Shown in pieces: positions 23,038-30,885 of a DNA stretch of 33,910 nt. Made by a program: the position numbers and the translations under genes. Positions within the stretch are counted from its first letter, which is position 1. Each line of letters begins with the position of its first letter. Source of the stretch: Prevotella sp. (GTDB lineage Bacteria > Bacteroidota > Bacteroidia > Bacteroidales > Bacteroidaceae); assembly GCA_022771625.1 (NCBI GenBank), contig JALFCW010000024.1, forward strand, positions 1 through 33,910. The letters are read 5' to 3'. The notes beneath the pieces were generated by a model. It saw nothing but the letters and a program-made list of their open reading frames with translations. It made no database searches and was not told the DNA's origin.

Positions 23038-23292
23038 TTATTTCTTGGCTGCCTTACCATAGCGGCTGAAGAACTTGTCAACGCGACCAGCTGTATCGAC
23101 AAGCTTGCTCTTACCTGTATAGAACGGGTGAGATGTGCTTGAGATTTCGACTTTTACCACAGGGTAAGTTTCGCCTTCAAATTCTACTGTATCATTTGTC
23201 TTGGCAGTAGAACGTGTAAGGAACATATCGCCGTTGGACATATCCTTAAATACGACGGGGCGATAGTTCTCGGGATGAATTCCTTTTTTCAT
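23038..23292 (-). CDS. rpmE2: Ribosomal protein L31, type B (zinc-free)
   Basis: An 84-residue L31 of the B type: it starts [17 protein letters not shown], contains [24 protein letters not shown] and ends with a basic tail. It has none of the cysteines that bind zinc in the A type, and is the normal length for the B type. It is part of the 50S subunit. It has its own promoter-like -7 box and a good terminator, so it is probably a single-gene unit between the peroxidase operon and the secreted phosphatase-fold gene. Confidence 0.96.
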   Translation of the reverse strand: MKKGIHPENYRPVVFKDMSNGDMFLTRSTAKTNDTVEFEGETYPVVKVEISSTSHPFYTGKSKLVDTAGRVDKFFSRYGKAAKK

Positions 23293-23345
23293 TTTAAATC
23301 TTAATTATTATATATTAATATGTTATATATCTCTATTTTGGGGTG

Positions 23346-23353
23346 CAAAGGTA
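23346..23353 (-). promoter_or_regulatory. -7 box for rpmE2
   Basis: On the minus strand TACCTTTG with a following GCACCCC; no clear -33 box, since the upstream sequence is the GAATTAA repeat. The leader would be about 48 bases. Confidence 0.5.
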
Positions 23354-23367
23354 CAAAGAATTATTTA

Positions 23368-23388
23368 GAATTAAGAATTAAGAATTAA
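23368..23388. repeat. Three tandem GAATTAA heptamers
   Basis: Three exact head-to-tail copies of GAATTAA, then a partial fourth, lie where the -33 element of the rpmE2 promoter would be. Copy number could alter promoter strength. Confidence 0.7.
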
Positions 23389-23430
23389 GAAAATCACTTT
23401 TTAGTTTGAAATTTAACCTTTCTTCACTCT

Positions 23431-24474
23431 TTATTCTTCATTCTTCATAAAATAGACCACTGTAGGCAGATGGTCACTATATCCCTTGAGCCATCTGGGT
23501 CCGATGATAGTACGCAAAGGAGTCCCCTTAAATGGTCCGTCGGGTTCTAGCATATAATCCCTACAGAACACGTTGTTGCCATAGAATGTAAGCGACTTGT
23601 ATTTAGGTTTACTGCTATTATCCACAAGCGATTTCGACAATATAATTTGGTCGAACAGATTCCATCTACCCATATATTCTAATGTTCCATGCCCCTCAAC
23701 AAGGGTGTTCCAGAATGGGTTATAGAGATCGCCTAAGTTTTTCACTTCCCATACATATCGCCGGGCTCCAAGATCAATAGCCATAGACTCATCCATAGGG
23801 TCGTCGTTCATATCTCCCATCACCACAAGTTTTACTTTTGGGTCATCCTTAAGCAGCGAATCCACTACTACACGCAGTTGCTTTGCCCCCAGTTTACGAT
23901 AAAACTCACCACTGTATCTACTTGGTAAATGATTTACTACAACAGTCAGATGCTCGTTGGCCAAAGTGCCGCTCACAATGAAAAAACCACGTGTAAAATA
24001 GTTACTATCCTTCTCAAGTACCTGTACATAAGGCACGAGTTTTGTGTCCCTGACCTTAAACACAGCAGGGTCATAAAGCAGGGCGCAATCTATTCCCCTG
24101 ACATCCGGTCCTTCAATGTGTTCAAATTTTATATTTCTTTTCTTTAACGGCGGTTGAGCGCATAGATCGTCAAGGACTCTTGAATTTTCCACCTCAGCCA
24201 CACCTATGACCGAGCATCCATTGGCAACACTATCGGTACCAAGGAGACCGAGTACCTTTGCCAAATTATTCAATTTTAACTGATACTTTTCAGTATTCCA
24301 CTTATTACTACCATTAGGCAGAAAAGCAGAATCATTTTTTCCCTCGTCATGAATAGTGTCGAAGAGATTTTCAAGATTATAAAATCCGATTGCATACCTC
24401 TCTATCTTACCCTTAGCCATAGCCTGTCCCACAATCATCAGCAGTGCGACAAGCAAAATCAACTTGTTTTTCAT
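23431..24474 (-). CDS. Secreted endonuclease/exonuclease/phosphatase-fold protein
   Basis: A 347-residue exported protein: signal peptide 1-20 ending AMA, then an EEP (DNase I-like) domain. Metal and catalytic motifs appear in order: FYNLENLFDT (31-40), GVAEVEN (91-97) with the magnesium glutamate, GIDCALLYD, VVNHLPSRY, VVMGDMNDDP and the final SDHLPTVVYF with its Asp-His pair. The fold hydrolyses phosphodiesters or phosphomonoesters; a secreted member could act on DNA or on lipid/sugar phosphate in the periplasm or outside. It lies 31 bases after uridine kinase in the same orientation. The C-terminal MKNEE is encoded in a stretch of imperfect GAATGAA repeats. Confidence 0.9.
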   Translation of the reverse strand: MKNKLILLVALLMIVGQAMAKGKIERYAIGFYNLENLFDTIHDEGKNDSAFLPNGSNKWNTEKYQLKLNNLAKVLGLLGTDSVANGCSVIGVAEVENSRVLDDLCAQPPLKKRNIKFEHIEGPDVRGIDCALLYDPAVFKVRDTKLVPYVQVLEKDSNYFTRGFFIVSGTLANEHLTVVVNHLPSRYSGEFYRKLGAKQLRVVVDSLLKDDPKVKLVVMGDMNDDPMDESMAIDLGARRYVWEVKNLGDLYNPFWNTLVEGHGTLEYMGRWNLFDQIILSKSLVDNSSKPKYKSLTFYGNNVFCRDYMLEPDGPFKGTPLRTIIGPRWLKGYSDHLPTVVYFMKNEE

Positions 24475-24505
24475 TTGTATTAATTCTATATTACACCTTA
24501 TTATA

Positions 24506-25135
24506 TTATATAAGGGAGGACTTGTCGTTTGAAACTATCCCCTCGATATACTTTTTCAAAATATGTATTCCTGACTTATTCTCACCTCCTAACGGGATAA
24601 TCAAGTCGGCAAACTTCTTTGTGGGTTCAATAAATTGCTCATGCATTGGTTTAAGAACCTTTTGATAGCGGTCTATCACCATCTCCACTGTTCTTCCCCT
24701 CTCAACACAGTCGCGCTGGATATTGCGTATGAGTCGCTCGTCACTGTCGGTATCCACAAAAATTTTCAGGTCCATCATATCTCTCAATTGCTTATTGAGC
24801 AAAGTCATGATACCCTCTATAATAATAACCGGTTTGGGTTCCACATGCACTGTTTCCTTTTCTCTATTGCACTTAAGGTATGAATAAGTTGGTTGTTCAA
24901 CTGCTATACCTTTTCTCAGCATTTCAACATGCTTTACGAGCAATTTCCAATCAAAGGCATCTGGATGGTCGAAATTGATTGCCCTCCTCTCCTCCTCGGT
25001 CATGTGGGACGTATCATTATAATATGAATCCAATGGCACTACAGCAACAAAATGCGGGGGGAGAGCCTCAACGATTTTTTTCACCACCGTTGTCTTTCCC
25101 GATCCTGTACCTCCAGCAATACCAATAATTTTCAT
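24506..25135 (-). CDS. udk: Uridine kinase
   Basis: A 209-residue P-loop kinase: Walker A GGTGSGKT (8-15), PLDSYYND (34-41) with the catalytic aspartate, INFDHPDAFDW (54-64) for nucleoside binding, and VDTDSDERLIRNIQRDCVERGRT, the arginine-rich lid of the family. It phosphorylates uridine and cytidine in pyrimidine salvage. It overlaps the DUF308 gene by 4 bases (ATGA at 25132-25135) and precedes the secreted EEP-fold gene by 31 bases; functional links to those two are not evident. Confidence 0.95.
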   Translation of the reverse strand: MKIIGIAGGTGSGKTTVVKKIVEALPPHFVAVVPLDSYYNDTSHMTEEERRAINFDHPDAFDWKLLVKHVEMLRKGIAVEQPTYSYLKCNREKETVHVEPKPVIIIEGIMTLLNKQLRDMMDLKIFVDTDSDERLIRNIQRDCVERGRTVEMVIDRYQKVLKPMHEQFIEPTKKFADLIIPLGGENKSGIHILKKYIEGIVSNDKSSLI

Positions 25136-25746
25136 TTTACTTCCTCCTCGCTTTCCTTTTCGACAATATCCGCCTTGTCGATACCTTTTTTCTTTAAATT
25201 GATTTTCGTGGCATTTACCACCTCACTTGCTCCGTATAAAAGACAGCACCACCCGATGACAACCATTGGCATGGCAGCCGCCTCCATAGGTTGGAACATA
25301 ACGTAGAGTCCGGCAAGAAGTATGAGCGACGGTGCCACCCAAAATCCCCATGCCATTTTTCCCCATCTACGTGCATTGTAAAGAGACATGAACTGATTAA
25401 GTGCACCTAAAATAAGTATTCCACCCATGATATACATTAGAATCTCCACAAATACTGATGGCGATGTCACGAGCATCACTCCGAGAATAATACTACCAAC
25501 ACCCACGAGCGGGAAGGTAGGTTTGCCCTTTGAGATTACTCTGCCATCGATATCGGTAATCACATAATCGGATGAATTTTTTCGCGCATTAAGATATGCC
25601 AGTGTTGAAAACACCCCTGACAGCAGAAACATAATACCAATTGCGAGTGTAATCCACGTCACGGTGTTGTCGGGATAGCGCAACAAGAGTACACCGATGA
25701 TAATGGAGCATATAGCCCTAAAAAATGAACTTTGTACGATTTTCAT
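25132..25746 (-). CDS. DUF308 (HdeD-like) membrane protein
   Basis: A 204-residue protein with about six transmembrane helices in short hairpin pairs, typical of the HdeD/DUF308 family: SIIIGVLLLRYPDNTVTW, ITLAIGIMFLLSGVFS, VGVGSIILGVMLVTSP, ILMYIMGGILILGALNQF, APSLILLAGLYVMFQP and MVVIGWCCLLYGASEVVN. The C-terminus is a charged cytoplasmic tail. HdeD in Escherichia coli is linked to acid resistance, but the role of this family in general is unknown. It is the first gene of the operon with udk and the secreted EEP protein. Confidence 0.85.
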   Translation of the reverse strand: MKIVQSSFFRAICSIIIGVLLLRYPDNTVTWITLAIGIMFLLSGVFSTLAYLNARKNSSDYVITDIDGRVISKGKPTFPLVGVGSIILGVMLVTSPSVFVEILMYIMGGILILGALNQFMSLYNARRWGKMAWGFWVAPSLILLAGLYVMFQPMEAAAMPMVVIGWCCLLYGASEVVNATKINLKKKGIDKADIVEKESEEEVK

Positions 25747-25769
25747 GTCACTTTTGTTTTATTTTTCTG

Positions 25770-25800
25770 CAAAAGTAATAAAAAATATTGGTATTGCAAT
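25770..25800 (-). promoter_or_regulatory. Promoter of the DUF308-udk operon
   Basis: On the minus strand ATTG (25800-25797), 19 bases, TACTTTTG (25777-25770); the -7 box is exact, the -33 one base off. It interleaves with the divergent promoter at 25787-25817. Confidence 0.6.
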
Positions 25801-25817
25801 TTTTTTTTGTACTTTTG
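25787..25817 (+). promoter_or_regulatory. Promoter of the histidine phosphatase gene
   Basis: ATTG (25787-25790), 19 bases, TACTTTTG (25810-25817), transcription near 25823. The upstream ATG at 25732 lies before the promoter and is therefore not the start. Confidence 0.65.
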
Positions 25818-25836
25818 TACCAAAAAAAGTATAATT

Positions 25837-26343
25837 ATGACTGATTTGTATTTAGTAAGGCACGGTGAAACGGTAGATAATGCCAATAAAATAATGCAAG
25901 GCCAGACTCAGGGCGAACTCAACACAAAAGGCATCGAACAGGCTCGCACTGTTGCGAAGAATCTCAAAAGCGAACATTTCGATGCCATTGTTTCGAGCGA
26001 CCTAAAGCGCTCTTTCGACACTGCGTCTATCATCGCTGAACCTCATGGACTAACTGTAATAACAACCCCGTTATTAAGAGAGAGAGACTGGGGCGGTTTC
26101 ACAGGAAGATATATTCCTGACCTCAAAGACGAGCCATGGCCCGATGACATAGAATCTCTTGACGCATTGAAAAGCCGTGCTTTAGAGTTTCTTAACTTCA
26201 TTCGCACGACTTTCCCGAATCAGAAGGTATTGGCGGTAGGTCACGGCATCATCAACAAAGCAATCCAGGCAGTGTATTATGGCAAGCCTATGAATGAAAT
26301 TCTAAAAATGGACAATGCCGAGGTGCGTCTCCTTCACATATAA
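25837..26343 (+). CDS. Histidine phosphatase family protein (phosphoglycerate-mutase-like)
   Basis: A 168-residue protein of the histidine phosphatase superfamily. The catalytic RHG sits in LYLVRHGET (4-12) with H8 as phosphorylated residue, followed by N-x-x-x-x-Q-G-Q-x-Q-G-E-L-N-x-x-G, the second arginine in SDLKRSFDTA, the general-acid glutamate in LLRERDWG and the second histidine in AVGHG. The family removes phosphate from sugars, nucleotides or proteins; this small form cannot be assigned a substrate. Start 25837 is the first ATG after the promoter. The gene ends 8 bases from the convergent repeat-protein gene. Confidence 0.9.
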   Translation: MTDLYLVRHGETVDNANKIMQGQTQGELNTKGIEQARTVAKNLKSEHFDAIVSSDLKRSFDTASIIAEPHGLTVITTPLLRERDWGGFTGRYIPDLKDEPWPDDIESLDALKSRALEFLNFIRTTFPNQKVLAVGHGIINKAIQAVYYGKPMNEILKMDNAEVRLLHI

Positions 26344-26351
26344 TGATTAAT

Positions 26352-27263
26352 TTACATTCGTCTTGAACCTCCGTGAGAGATATTTCCGCTTCGCGAACTG
26401 CCCCCACTGCGAGAACCGCTGTTTCCTATTGAACTTCTGCGACTAGGAGATGAGCTACTGCGACTGAACGAAGAGTTGCTCCGACTGGGGGTATTATCAC
26501 GATTTACAGTCACCCTTGTCGAACTGCTGCGATCGCTACGTCCAATTCTATTCTGACTACTGATGCGGTTGTTCTGACTACTGATGCGATTGTTTTGTCT
26601 TTCAAGCCGATCATTTTGTCTTTCAAGTCGATCGTTTTGCCTGTTTAAGCGATTATTCTGCCTATTCAATCGGTCGTTCCGCCTATTCAATCGGTCGTTC
26701 TGCCTTTCAATACGGTTGTTATTATTCCTGTCGAATCGGTCGTTGCGATCGTTAAACCTGTCGCGCATACCGAAATGACTATCGGCAGGGCGGCGATAAT
26801 GGTCACGAAGTCCATGATAATAGCTTCTTCCTCCATTCATTCTCCAACTATGTCCGCCTCGATAAGACACGTACACTGTAGGACGAGAGAAATAGAAGAA
26901 CGTACGTCTGGGATAACGGGCATAAATACCGAAGTGCCAGCACCCTGCACTCCAATAAAGCGGACGATAGAAATAGGATGCAGCCCTGAAAGCCGCCAAC
27001 TGCCAGTCGAGCAAAATGTAACTAATATCAAGATTTCTCCTTGTCCAGTATGTGCCGTAAAGGTCATCCACAGTAGATACACCCATCAGATAATCGAGAT
27101 TAATCTCGTAGCAAGCATCATACTGCTCGTCAGTGAGATTCAGTTCATAAGCCATCTTGTCGGTGAGGAAGAAAGCCTCCCTTTGAGCTTGTGTGAAACT
27201 CATCGCATTGGTTGTCAATGCCATTGTCATCATTGCCATGATAGATAATATGTACCTTTTCAT
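26352..27263 (-). CDS. Secreted protein with basic R/N heptad repeats
   Basis: A 303-residue exported protein. After a signal peptide (1-20, TTNA) a helical part (about 22-95) shows ELNLTDEQ and NLDISYILLDWQ, then an aromatic region (95-150) rich in Y, F, W and R. Residues about 170-240 are about eight repeats of seven, of the form R-L-x-R-Q-N-[ND], changing to R-I-S-S-Q-N-N at the end. The tail (240-303) is serine, arginine and glycine rich with no fold. The protein is extremely basic. It could bind nucleic acid, LPS or another polyanion outside the cell, which is inference. The helical part resembles the small secreted protein encoded at 12444-12809. I know no named family. Confidence 0.75.
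   Translation of the reverse strand: MKRYILSIMAMMTMALTTNAMSFTQAQREAFFLTDKMAYELNLTDEQYDACYEINLDYLMGVSTVDDLYGTYWTRRNLDISYILLDWQLAAFRAASYFYRPLYWSAGCWHFGIYARYPRRTFFYFSRPTVYVSYRGGHSWRMNGGRSYYHGLRDHYRRPADSHFGMRDRFNDRNDRFDRNNNNRIERQNDRLNRRNDRLNRQNNRLNRQNDRLERQNDRLERQNNRISSQNNRISSQNRIGRSDRSSSTRVTVNRDNTPSRSNSSFSRSSSSPSRRSSIGNSGSRSGGSSRSGNISHGGSRRM
26544..26714 (-). repeat. 21-base tandem repeat coding for the R/N heptads
   Basis: About eight imperfect 21-base units encode the heptads; on the plus strand they read as variants of CGATCGTTTTGTCTTTCAAG. Units are similar but not identical at third positions, so they are under at least some drift. Confidence 0.75.
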
Positions 27264-27442
27264 AATTGTATTTTTTAAAATTGTTGCACATTTTTGTTTT
27301 CTGCTGCAAAATAACTACAAAAAACTGGAATACACAAGAGGTTTTTCCCTATCCTTTTATGGGATTTTCCCTAAATAGACATTATTACTATGTTTTTTAG
27401 TTTTTTTCTATCCAATTTATTCTGATTTTCGTATTTTCTTAT

Positions 27443-27450
27443 TACCTTTG
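27443..27450 (+). promoter_or_regulatory. -7 box for the small lipoprotein gene
   Basis: TACCTTTG followed by GCAACC; a weak TCTG lies 18 bases upstream. Transcription near 27457 makes 27481 the likely start instead of the ATG at 27448. Confidence 0.5.
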
Positions 27451-27480
27451 CAACCAAAACTAAGAAAATGTGGAAAAGTA

Positions 27481-27912
27481 ATGAGAAAACTAATATATTT
27501 AATCATCACATTTACGATGATAGCAGCTTGCGACATACATACATCCGACAATGGATACCTTGATGGCTACTGGCAGTTGAAAAGCGTTGACACTCTCTCA
27601 AATGGGGGTACTTGCGACATGCGCGACAGTATGCGTTTCTGGGGATTTCAGGCTAACTTACTCCATGTTCGCGACAACAACGATATGTTTAGGAAAGTGT
27701 TCTTGAGATTCAACCATACCAACAATATGATGATACTTAGCGACCCAATAATTGACATGCGCGACTCGTCGGATATAATTTTCACCGACACAACCTTATT
27801 GTATCATTACGGCATACATGAAGTACCCGAGACGCTAAAAGTAGTTACCTTTAACAGTTCTACAATGATACTTGAAAATAGGGTATTAAGGCTGCATCTA
27901 AGAAAATACTAA
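27481..27912 (+). CDS. Small lipoprotein with lipocalin-like domain
   Basis: A 143-residue lipoprotein: the signal peptide ends in a lipobox MIAAC (cysteine at about 17), followed by D-G-Y-W-Q-L-K-S-V-D, the opening of a lipocalin-like beta-barrel as found in several Bacteroidales DUF families. Later strands alternate hydrophobic residues (FRKVFLRFNH, NNMMILSDPIID). It probably sits in the outer membrane or periplasm. I place the start at 27481 because transcription begins about 27457; an ATG at 27468 is out of frame. The sugar transferase follows after 65 bases with no promoter visible, so both may be co-transcribed. Function unknown. Confidence 0.75.
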   Translation: MRKLIYLIITFTMIAACDIHTSDNGYLDGYWQLKSVDTLSNGGTCDMRDSMRFWGFQANLLHVRDNNDMFRKVFLRFNHTNNMMILSDPIIDMRDSSDIIFTDTTLLYHYGIHEVPETLKVVTFNSSTMILENRVLRLHLRKY

Positions 27913-27977
27913 TTTTTTAGATATCCGGCACAATATTCTTCACATACATGCGTTTTTTAAAAAAATACCCATGAGGA

Positions 27978-28577
27978 ATGAAATATATCGAAAGTAAGAC
28001 AAAACGGATATTTGATATAGTTGTGGCATTATTCTGCATAGTAGTATTCTCACCGCTCTTCCTTATATGCTATATTGCAATCATTGTCAATAACGGGCAT
28101 CCGGCTTTGTTCAAACAAGACCGAGTAGGATATAAAGGTAAGGAATTCAAAATATATAAGTTCAGGACGATGAAACTAAATGCAGAGGAATCAGGTCCTA
28201 TGCTATATAGTGTTAATGACGACCGACTCATACGCATAGGCTCATTTCTTCGCAGTCATCATCTCGACGAACTTCCTCAAATGTGGAATGTCCTTAAGGG
28301 TGACATGTCATTTGTAGGTCCACGACCCGAGCGAAAATACTTCATTGACAAAATTATGGAGCACGACCCACGCTATTCTTTGCTATATCAGTTGCGCCCG
28401 GGCATCACATCCTATGCCACTCTATACAATGGCTATACCGACAACATGGAGAAGATGCTTCGCCGACTAGAACTAGATCTCTACTATCTGGAGCACAACT
28501 CATTGTGGTTTGACGCAAAAATTTTGTTTAAGACATTCTGCAGCATAGTGTTTGAAAAAAAACATAACTATAAATAA
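27978..28577 (+). CDS. Undecaprenyl-phosphate sugar transferase (bacterial sugar transferase family)
   Basis: A 199-residue enzyme of the WcaJ/PglC-type catalytic domain without the N-terminal extra membrane helices. It has one membrane segment (14-38, in the family the re-entrant helix), KFRTMKLNAEE (about 61-71) with the conserved aspartate/glutamate nearby, SHHLDELPQMWNVLKGDMSFVGPRPE (the family block, with the catalytic D-E pair) and YATLYNGYT. It transfers a phosphosugar from a UDP-sugar to undecaprenyl phosphate, the first step of surface polysaccharide or glycoprotein glycan assembly. The absence of nearby glycan genes means the pathway cannot be named. Bcp starts 7 bases after its stop. 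Confidence 0.9.
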   Translation: MKYIESKTKRIFDIVVALFCIVVFSPLFLICYIAIIVNNGHPALFKQDRVGYKGKEFKIYKFRTMKLNAEESGPMLYSVNDDRLIRIGSFLRSHHLDELPQMWNVLKGDMSFVGPRPERKYFIDKIMEHDPRYSLLYQLRPGITSYATLYNGYTDNMEKMLRRLELDLYYLEHNSLWFDAKILFKTFCSIVFEKKHNYK

Positions 28578-28584
28578 CAAAGAT

Positions 28585-29046
28585 ATGAACATAGGAGATA
28601 AAATGCCCTCAATATTAGGGCTCGACCAAAACGGCAACGAGATTACCCTCGAAGGTCTTGCCGGAAAAAAAGTGATACTCTACGCCTATCCCAAGGACAA
28701 CACCTCTGGTTGCACCGCTGAGGCATGTTCACTGAAGGAACATTACGACGAACTGCAGCAAGCTGGCTATATCGTTGTGGGAGTGAGCAAGGACTCTGCA
28801 GCATCACATCAGAAATTCATTGATAAGTACGAATTGCCCTTCCCCCTGATAGCAGACACCGACACCACACTGCTTCAGCAACTCGGTGCATGGGGCGAGA
28901 AGACTATGTGCGGACGTAAGTGCATGGGCACACTGCGCACCACATGGCTAATTAACGAGCAGGGCGAAATAGAAAAGATTTTCTCACCCAAGGAGATCAA
29001 GACCAAGATTCACGCCGAGCAAATACTCGACTACATTAAGAAATAA
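28585..29046 (+). CDS. bcp: Thiol peroxidase Bcp/PrxQ
   Basis: A 153-residue atypical 2-Cys peroxiredoxin. The peroxidatic C43 and resolving C48 lie in PKDNTSGCTAEACSLKEHY, the C-x4-C spacing of the alpha-helical-resolving PrxQ group, followed by V-V-G-V-S-K-D-S. It reduces hydroperoxides with electrons from thioredoxin in the cytoplasm. The longest frame begins at 28552 inside the previous gene; 28585 fits the family N-terminus (MNIGDKMPSI) and leaves 7 bases after that gene. A terminator follows. Confidence 0.92.
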   Translation: MNIGDKMPSILGLDQNGNEITLEGLAGKKVILYAYPKDNTSGCTAEACSLKEHYDELQQAGYIVVGVSKDSAASHQKFIDKYELPFPLIADTDTTLLQQLGAWGEKTMCGRKCMGTLRTTWLINEQGEIEKIFSPKEIKTKIHAEQILDYIKK

Positions 29047-29291
29047 TCTAAGGACAAAAGATTAATAAATAATGCAAGGGCGGTGGATTAAAAAAAATCC
29101 CCCGCCCTTTTACTAACATGTAACCATCTTTTTTCTTAGTAGTTTCCTGATTTGATTTAAGTAGATAAGTTTCCCGTTGCCTGTTACTTGGAAATCTGTT
29201 GTTTCATAAATGTCTTTTTGTTTTCTGGTGCAAAATTAGTAATAAAAATCTATTCATACACTATAAATAAGCAAAAATTATAACGTAATCG
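29047..29291. other. Gap after bcp: terminator and a possible minus-strand signal
   Basis: The stretch between bcp and the next gene is 300 bases in all. It holds the bcp terminator at its left end. Further right, on the minus strand, TAATTTTG (29238-29231) followed by GCACCA looks like a -7 box. Downstream of it on that strand no intact coding gene is seen (a short frame at about 29225-29121 lacks an ATG at its start). The remainder is AT-rich and without features I can name. Confidence 0.5.
29076..29112 (+). terminator. Terminator of the sugar transferase-bcp unit
   Basis: AAGGGCGG (29076-29083) and CCGCCCTT (29102-29109) form an 8-bp stem extended by GGATT/AATCC; a T-rich tract of three Ts follows. 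It could also act on the minus strand. Confidence 0.7.
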
Positions 29292-29323
29292 TTTGAGTAA
29301 TTGAAAAAAAATGTGTAATTTTG
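29292..29323 (+). promoter_or_regulatory. Promoter of the HAD-trmO operon
   Basis: TTTG (29292-29295), 20 bases, TAATTTTG (29316-29323), both exact. Transcription near 29330 leaves about 17 leader bases. Confidence 0.8.
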
Positions 29324-29346
29324 CAGCGTAATTTAAATTATTCAGA

Positions 29347-30066
29347 ATGTACACTAAGGAAATCAACAATTATCTACAGAAATTCGGATTCAGTAAATTC
29401 ACTCCGAAAGCAGTACTCTTTGACATGGATGGGGTGCTTTACGACTCAATGCCTAATCATGCATATAGTTGGCACAACTCAATGGCATCGTTCGGTATTG
29501 AGATGAGCGAGGCCGATGCCTATGCACACGAAGGGATGCGTGGTGTAGAGACTATTAAGAAGATTGTGAAGGAACAAAGAGGAATTGAGATTAGCGATGA
29601 GGAATCACAACGCATGTATGCAGAGAAATCTCGTATCTTTGCCACTCGTCCTGAGGCCAAAATAATGGAAGGCGTGATCGACCTTCAGCGCAAAATCAAG
29701 TCATTCGGCATGAAGATTGTGGTGGTGACAGGAAGTGGGCAACATTCTCTGCTCGAAAAACTCACCCACGACTTTAGCGGGTTGATTGAACCAGGAATGA
29801 TTGTTTCAAGTTTCGACGTAACCCGAGGCAAACCCCATCCTATGCCTTATCTTAAAGGCATGGAAAAGGCGGGTGTAGAACCATGGGAAGCTATCGTTGT
29901 TGAGAATGCTCCTCTTGGAGTGAGGGCTGCAGTTGCTGCCAAGATTTTCACTGTGGCGGTAAATAGTGGGCCACTGCCAAATGAGATGCTTGCTGCCGAA
30001 GGTGCCAATATCATTTTTGACAAAATGACGGATTTCAATGATGTATTCCAGTTCTTGGCTAAATAA
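29347..30066 (+). CDS. HAD family phosphatase/phosphoglucomutase-like protein
   Basis: A 239-residue HAD subfamily IA protein with a helical cap. Motif I is VLFDMDGVLYDSMP (about 23-36), motif II VVVTGSGQ, motif III KPHPMPY and motif IV VVENAPLGVRAA, with the usual E-N in place of G-D seen in the beta-phosphoglucomutase branch. The cap lies between residues 36 and 105. These enzymes dephosphorylate or isomerise sugar phosphates; the D-M-D-G-V opening with the E-N motif fits beta-phosphoglucomutase-like enzymes. trmO follows after 20 bases with no terminator, so the two are co-transcribed. Confidence 0.9.
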   Translation: MYTKEINNYLQKFGFSKFTPKAVLFDMDGVLYDSMPNHAYSWHNSMASFGIEMSEADAYAHEGMRGVETIKKIVKEQRGIEISDEESQRMYAEKSRIFATRPEAKIMEGVIDLQRKIKSFGMKIVVVTGSGQHSLLEKLTHDFSGLIEPGMIVSSFDVTRGKPHPMPYLKGMEKAGVEPWEAIVVENAPLGVRAAVAAKIFTVAVNSGPLPNEMLAAEGANIIFDKMTDFNDVFQFLAK

Positions 30067-30086
30067 TTTATAATTAACAAAATGCG

Positions 30087-30764
30087 ATGGAAATTCAACC
30101 TATAGCATATTTCCGCTCGCCACTGAAGACAAAATTCGGTGTGCCACGCCAAAGCGGTATAGCCAATAGCCTAAATGGGTATATCGTGATGGAGAAGGAA
30201 TGGAACAACTCTGAATGCCTGCGTGGATTGGAGGACTTCGACTACCTTTGGATTATCTGGGGATTCTCAGCAAATGTTGATGCCCCGAAACACGCTACTG
30301 TCAGACCTCCCCGACTCGGTGGCAACCGCCGCATGGGTGTGTTTGCCACCCGCTCATCGTTCCGTCCCAACAATCTCGGAATGTCGTCTGTGAAGATTGT
30401 GTCCATATCAACCTCCCCAGGCAAGCAAATAAAGATTGAGGTAAGCGGAGCCGACCTGATGGACGGCACACCCATATACGACATTAAGCCATATCTGCCT
30501 GAGTTTGATGCCCACCCCGAGGCTTGTGGAGGTTTTGTATCTTCTGAAAAGTGGACCTCCCTCTATGTTGAGATTCCTGACGATATACGCATTCAATTGG
30601 GTGAGGAACGAAGCCTGCTTGTCGAGCAATTGCTCAGTGAAGATCCTCGTCCCCATTATCACGACAATCCAGAGAGGGTGTATGGAATGATTATTGATGA
30701 ATATGACATAAAGTTTAAAGTAATCGAAAATACTGTAAAAGTAACCAACGTCCACTTGTTATAA
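30087..30764 (+). CDS. trmO: tRNA (N6-threonylcarbamoyladenosine(37)-N6)-methyltransferase TrmO
   Basis: A 225-residue TsaA/YaeB-type protein. The conserved blocks are all there: FGVPRQSG (18-25), WIIWGFSAN, RPPRLGGNRRMGVFATRSSFRPNNLG (about 73-98) for S-adenosylmethionine and tRNA binding, and DGTPIYDIKPYLPEFDA (about 126-142). In E. coli TrmO adds a methyl group to t6A37 in certain threonine tRNAs. The C-terminal part (about 155-225) is the second domain found in many homologues. It is co-transcribed with the HAD gene. Function assigned by family. Confidence 0.93.
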   Translation: MEIQPIAYFRSPLKTKFGVPRQSGIANSLNGYIVMEKEWNNSECLRGLEDFDYLWIIWGFSANVDAPKHATVRPPRLGGNRRMGVFATRSSFRPNNLGMSSVKIVSISTSPGKQIKIEVSGADLMDGTPIYDIKPYLPEFDAHPEACGGFVSSEKWTSLYVEIPDDIRIQLGEERSLLVEQLLSEDPRPHYHDNPERVYGMIIDEYDIKFKVIENTVKVTNVHLL

Positions 30765-30806
30765 ATCAAGTAATTCGATGTTTTTAAATAAATAAATCCG
30801 AAAAAA

Positions 30807-30838
30807 ATTGCAATGAGGCGTAAAAAACACTAAATTCG
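30807..30838 (+). promoter_or_regulatory. Promoter of the degenerate kinase gene
   Basis: ATTG (30807-30810), 20 bases, TAAATTCG (30831-30838), each one base off the consensus. The leader would be about 40 bases. Confidence 0.45.
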
Positions 30839-30885
30839 CACTCACAATTTTTAGGTATCGTTTATATTTTAATTTCAGGTTTAGT

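Noticed and set aside
26544..26714. Regular repeats that might be a CRISPR array
   Set aside because: Units are 21 bases, head to tail without spacers, in frame, and encode heptads of a secreted protein.
29121..29227. A minus-strand frame reading KDIYETTDFQ and on in the gap after bcp
   Set aside because: It looks protein-like but has no start codon at its beginning, only one ATG near the end, and no family I recognise.
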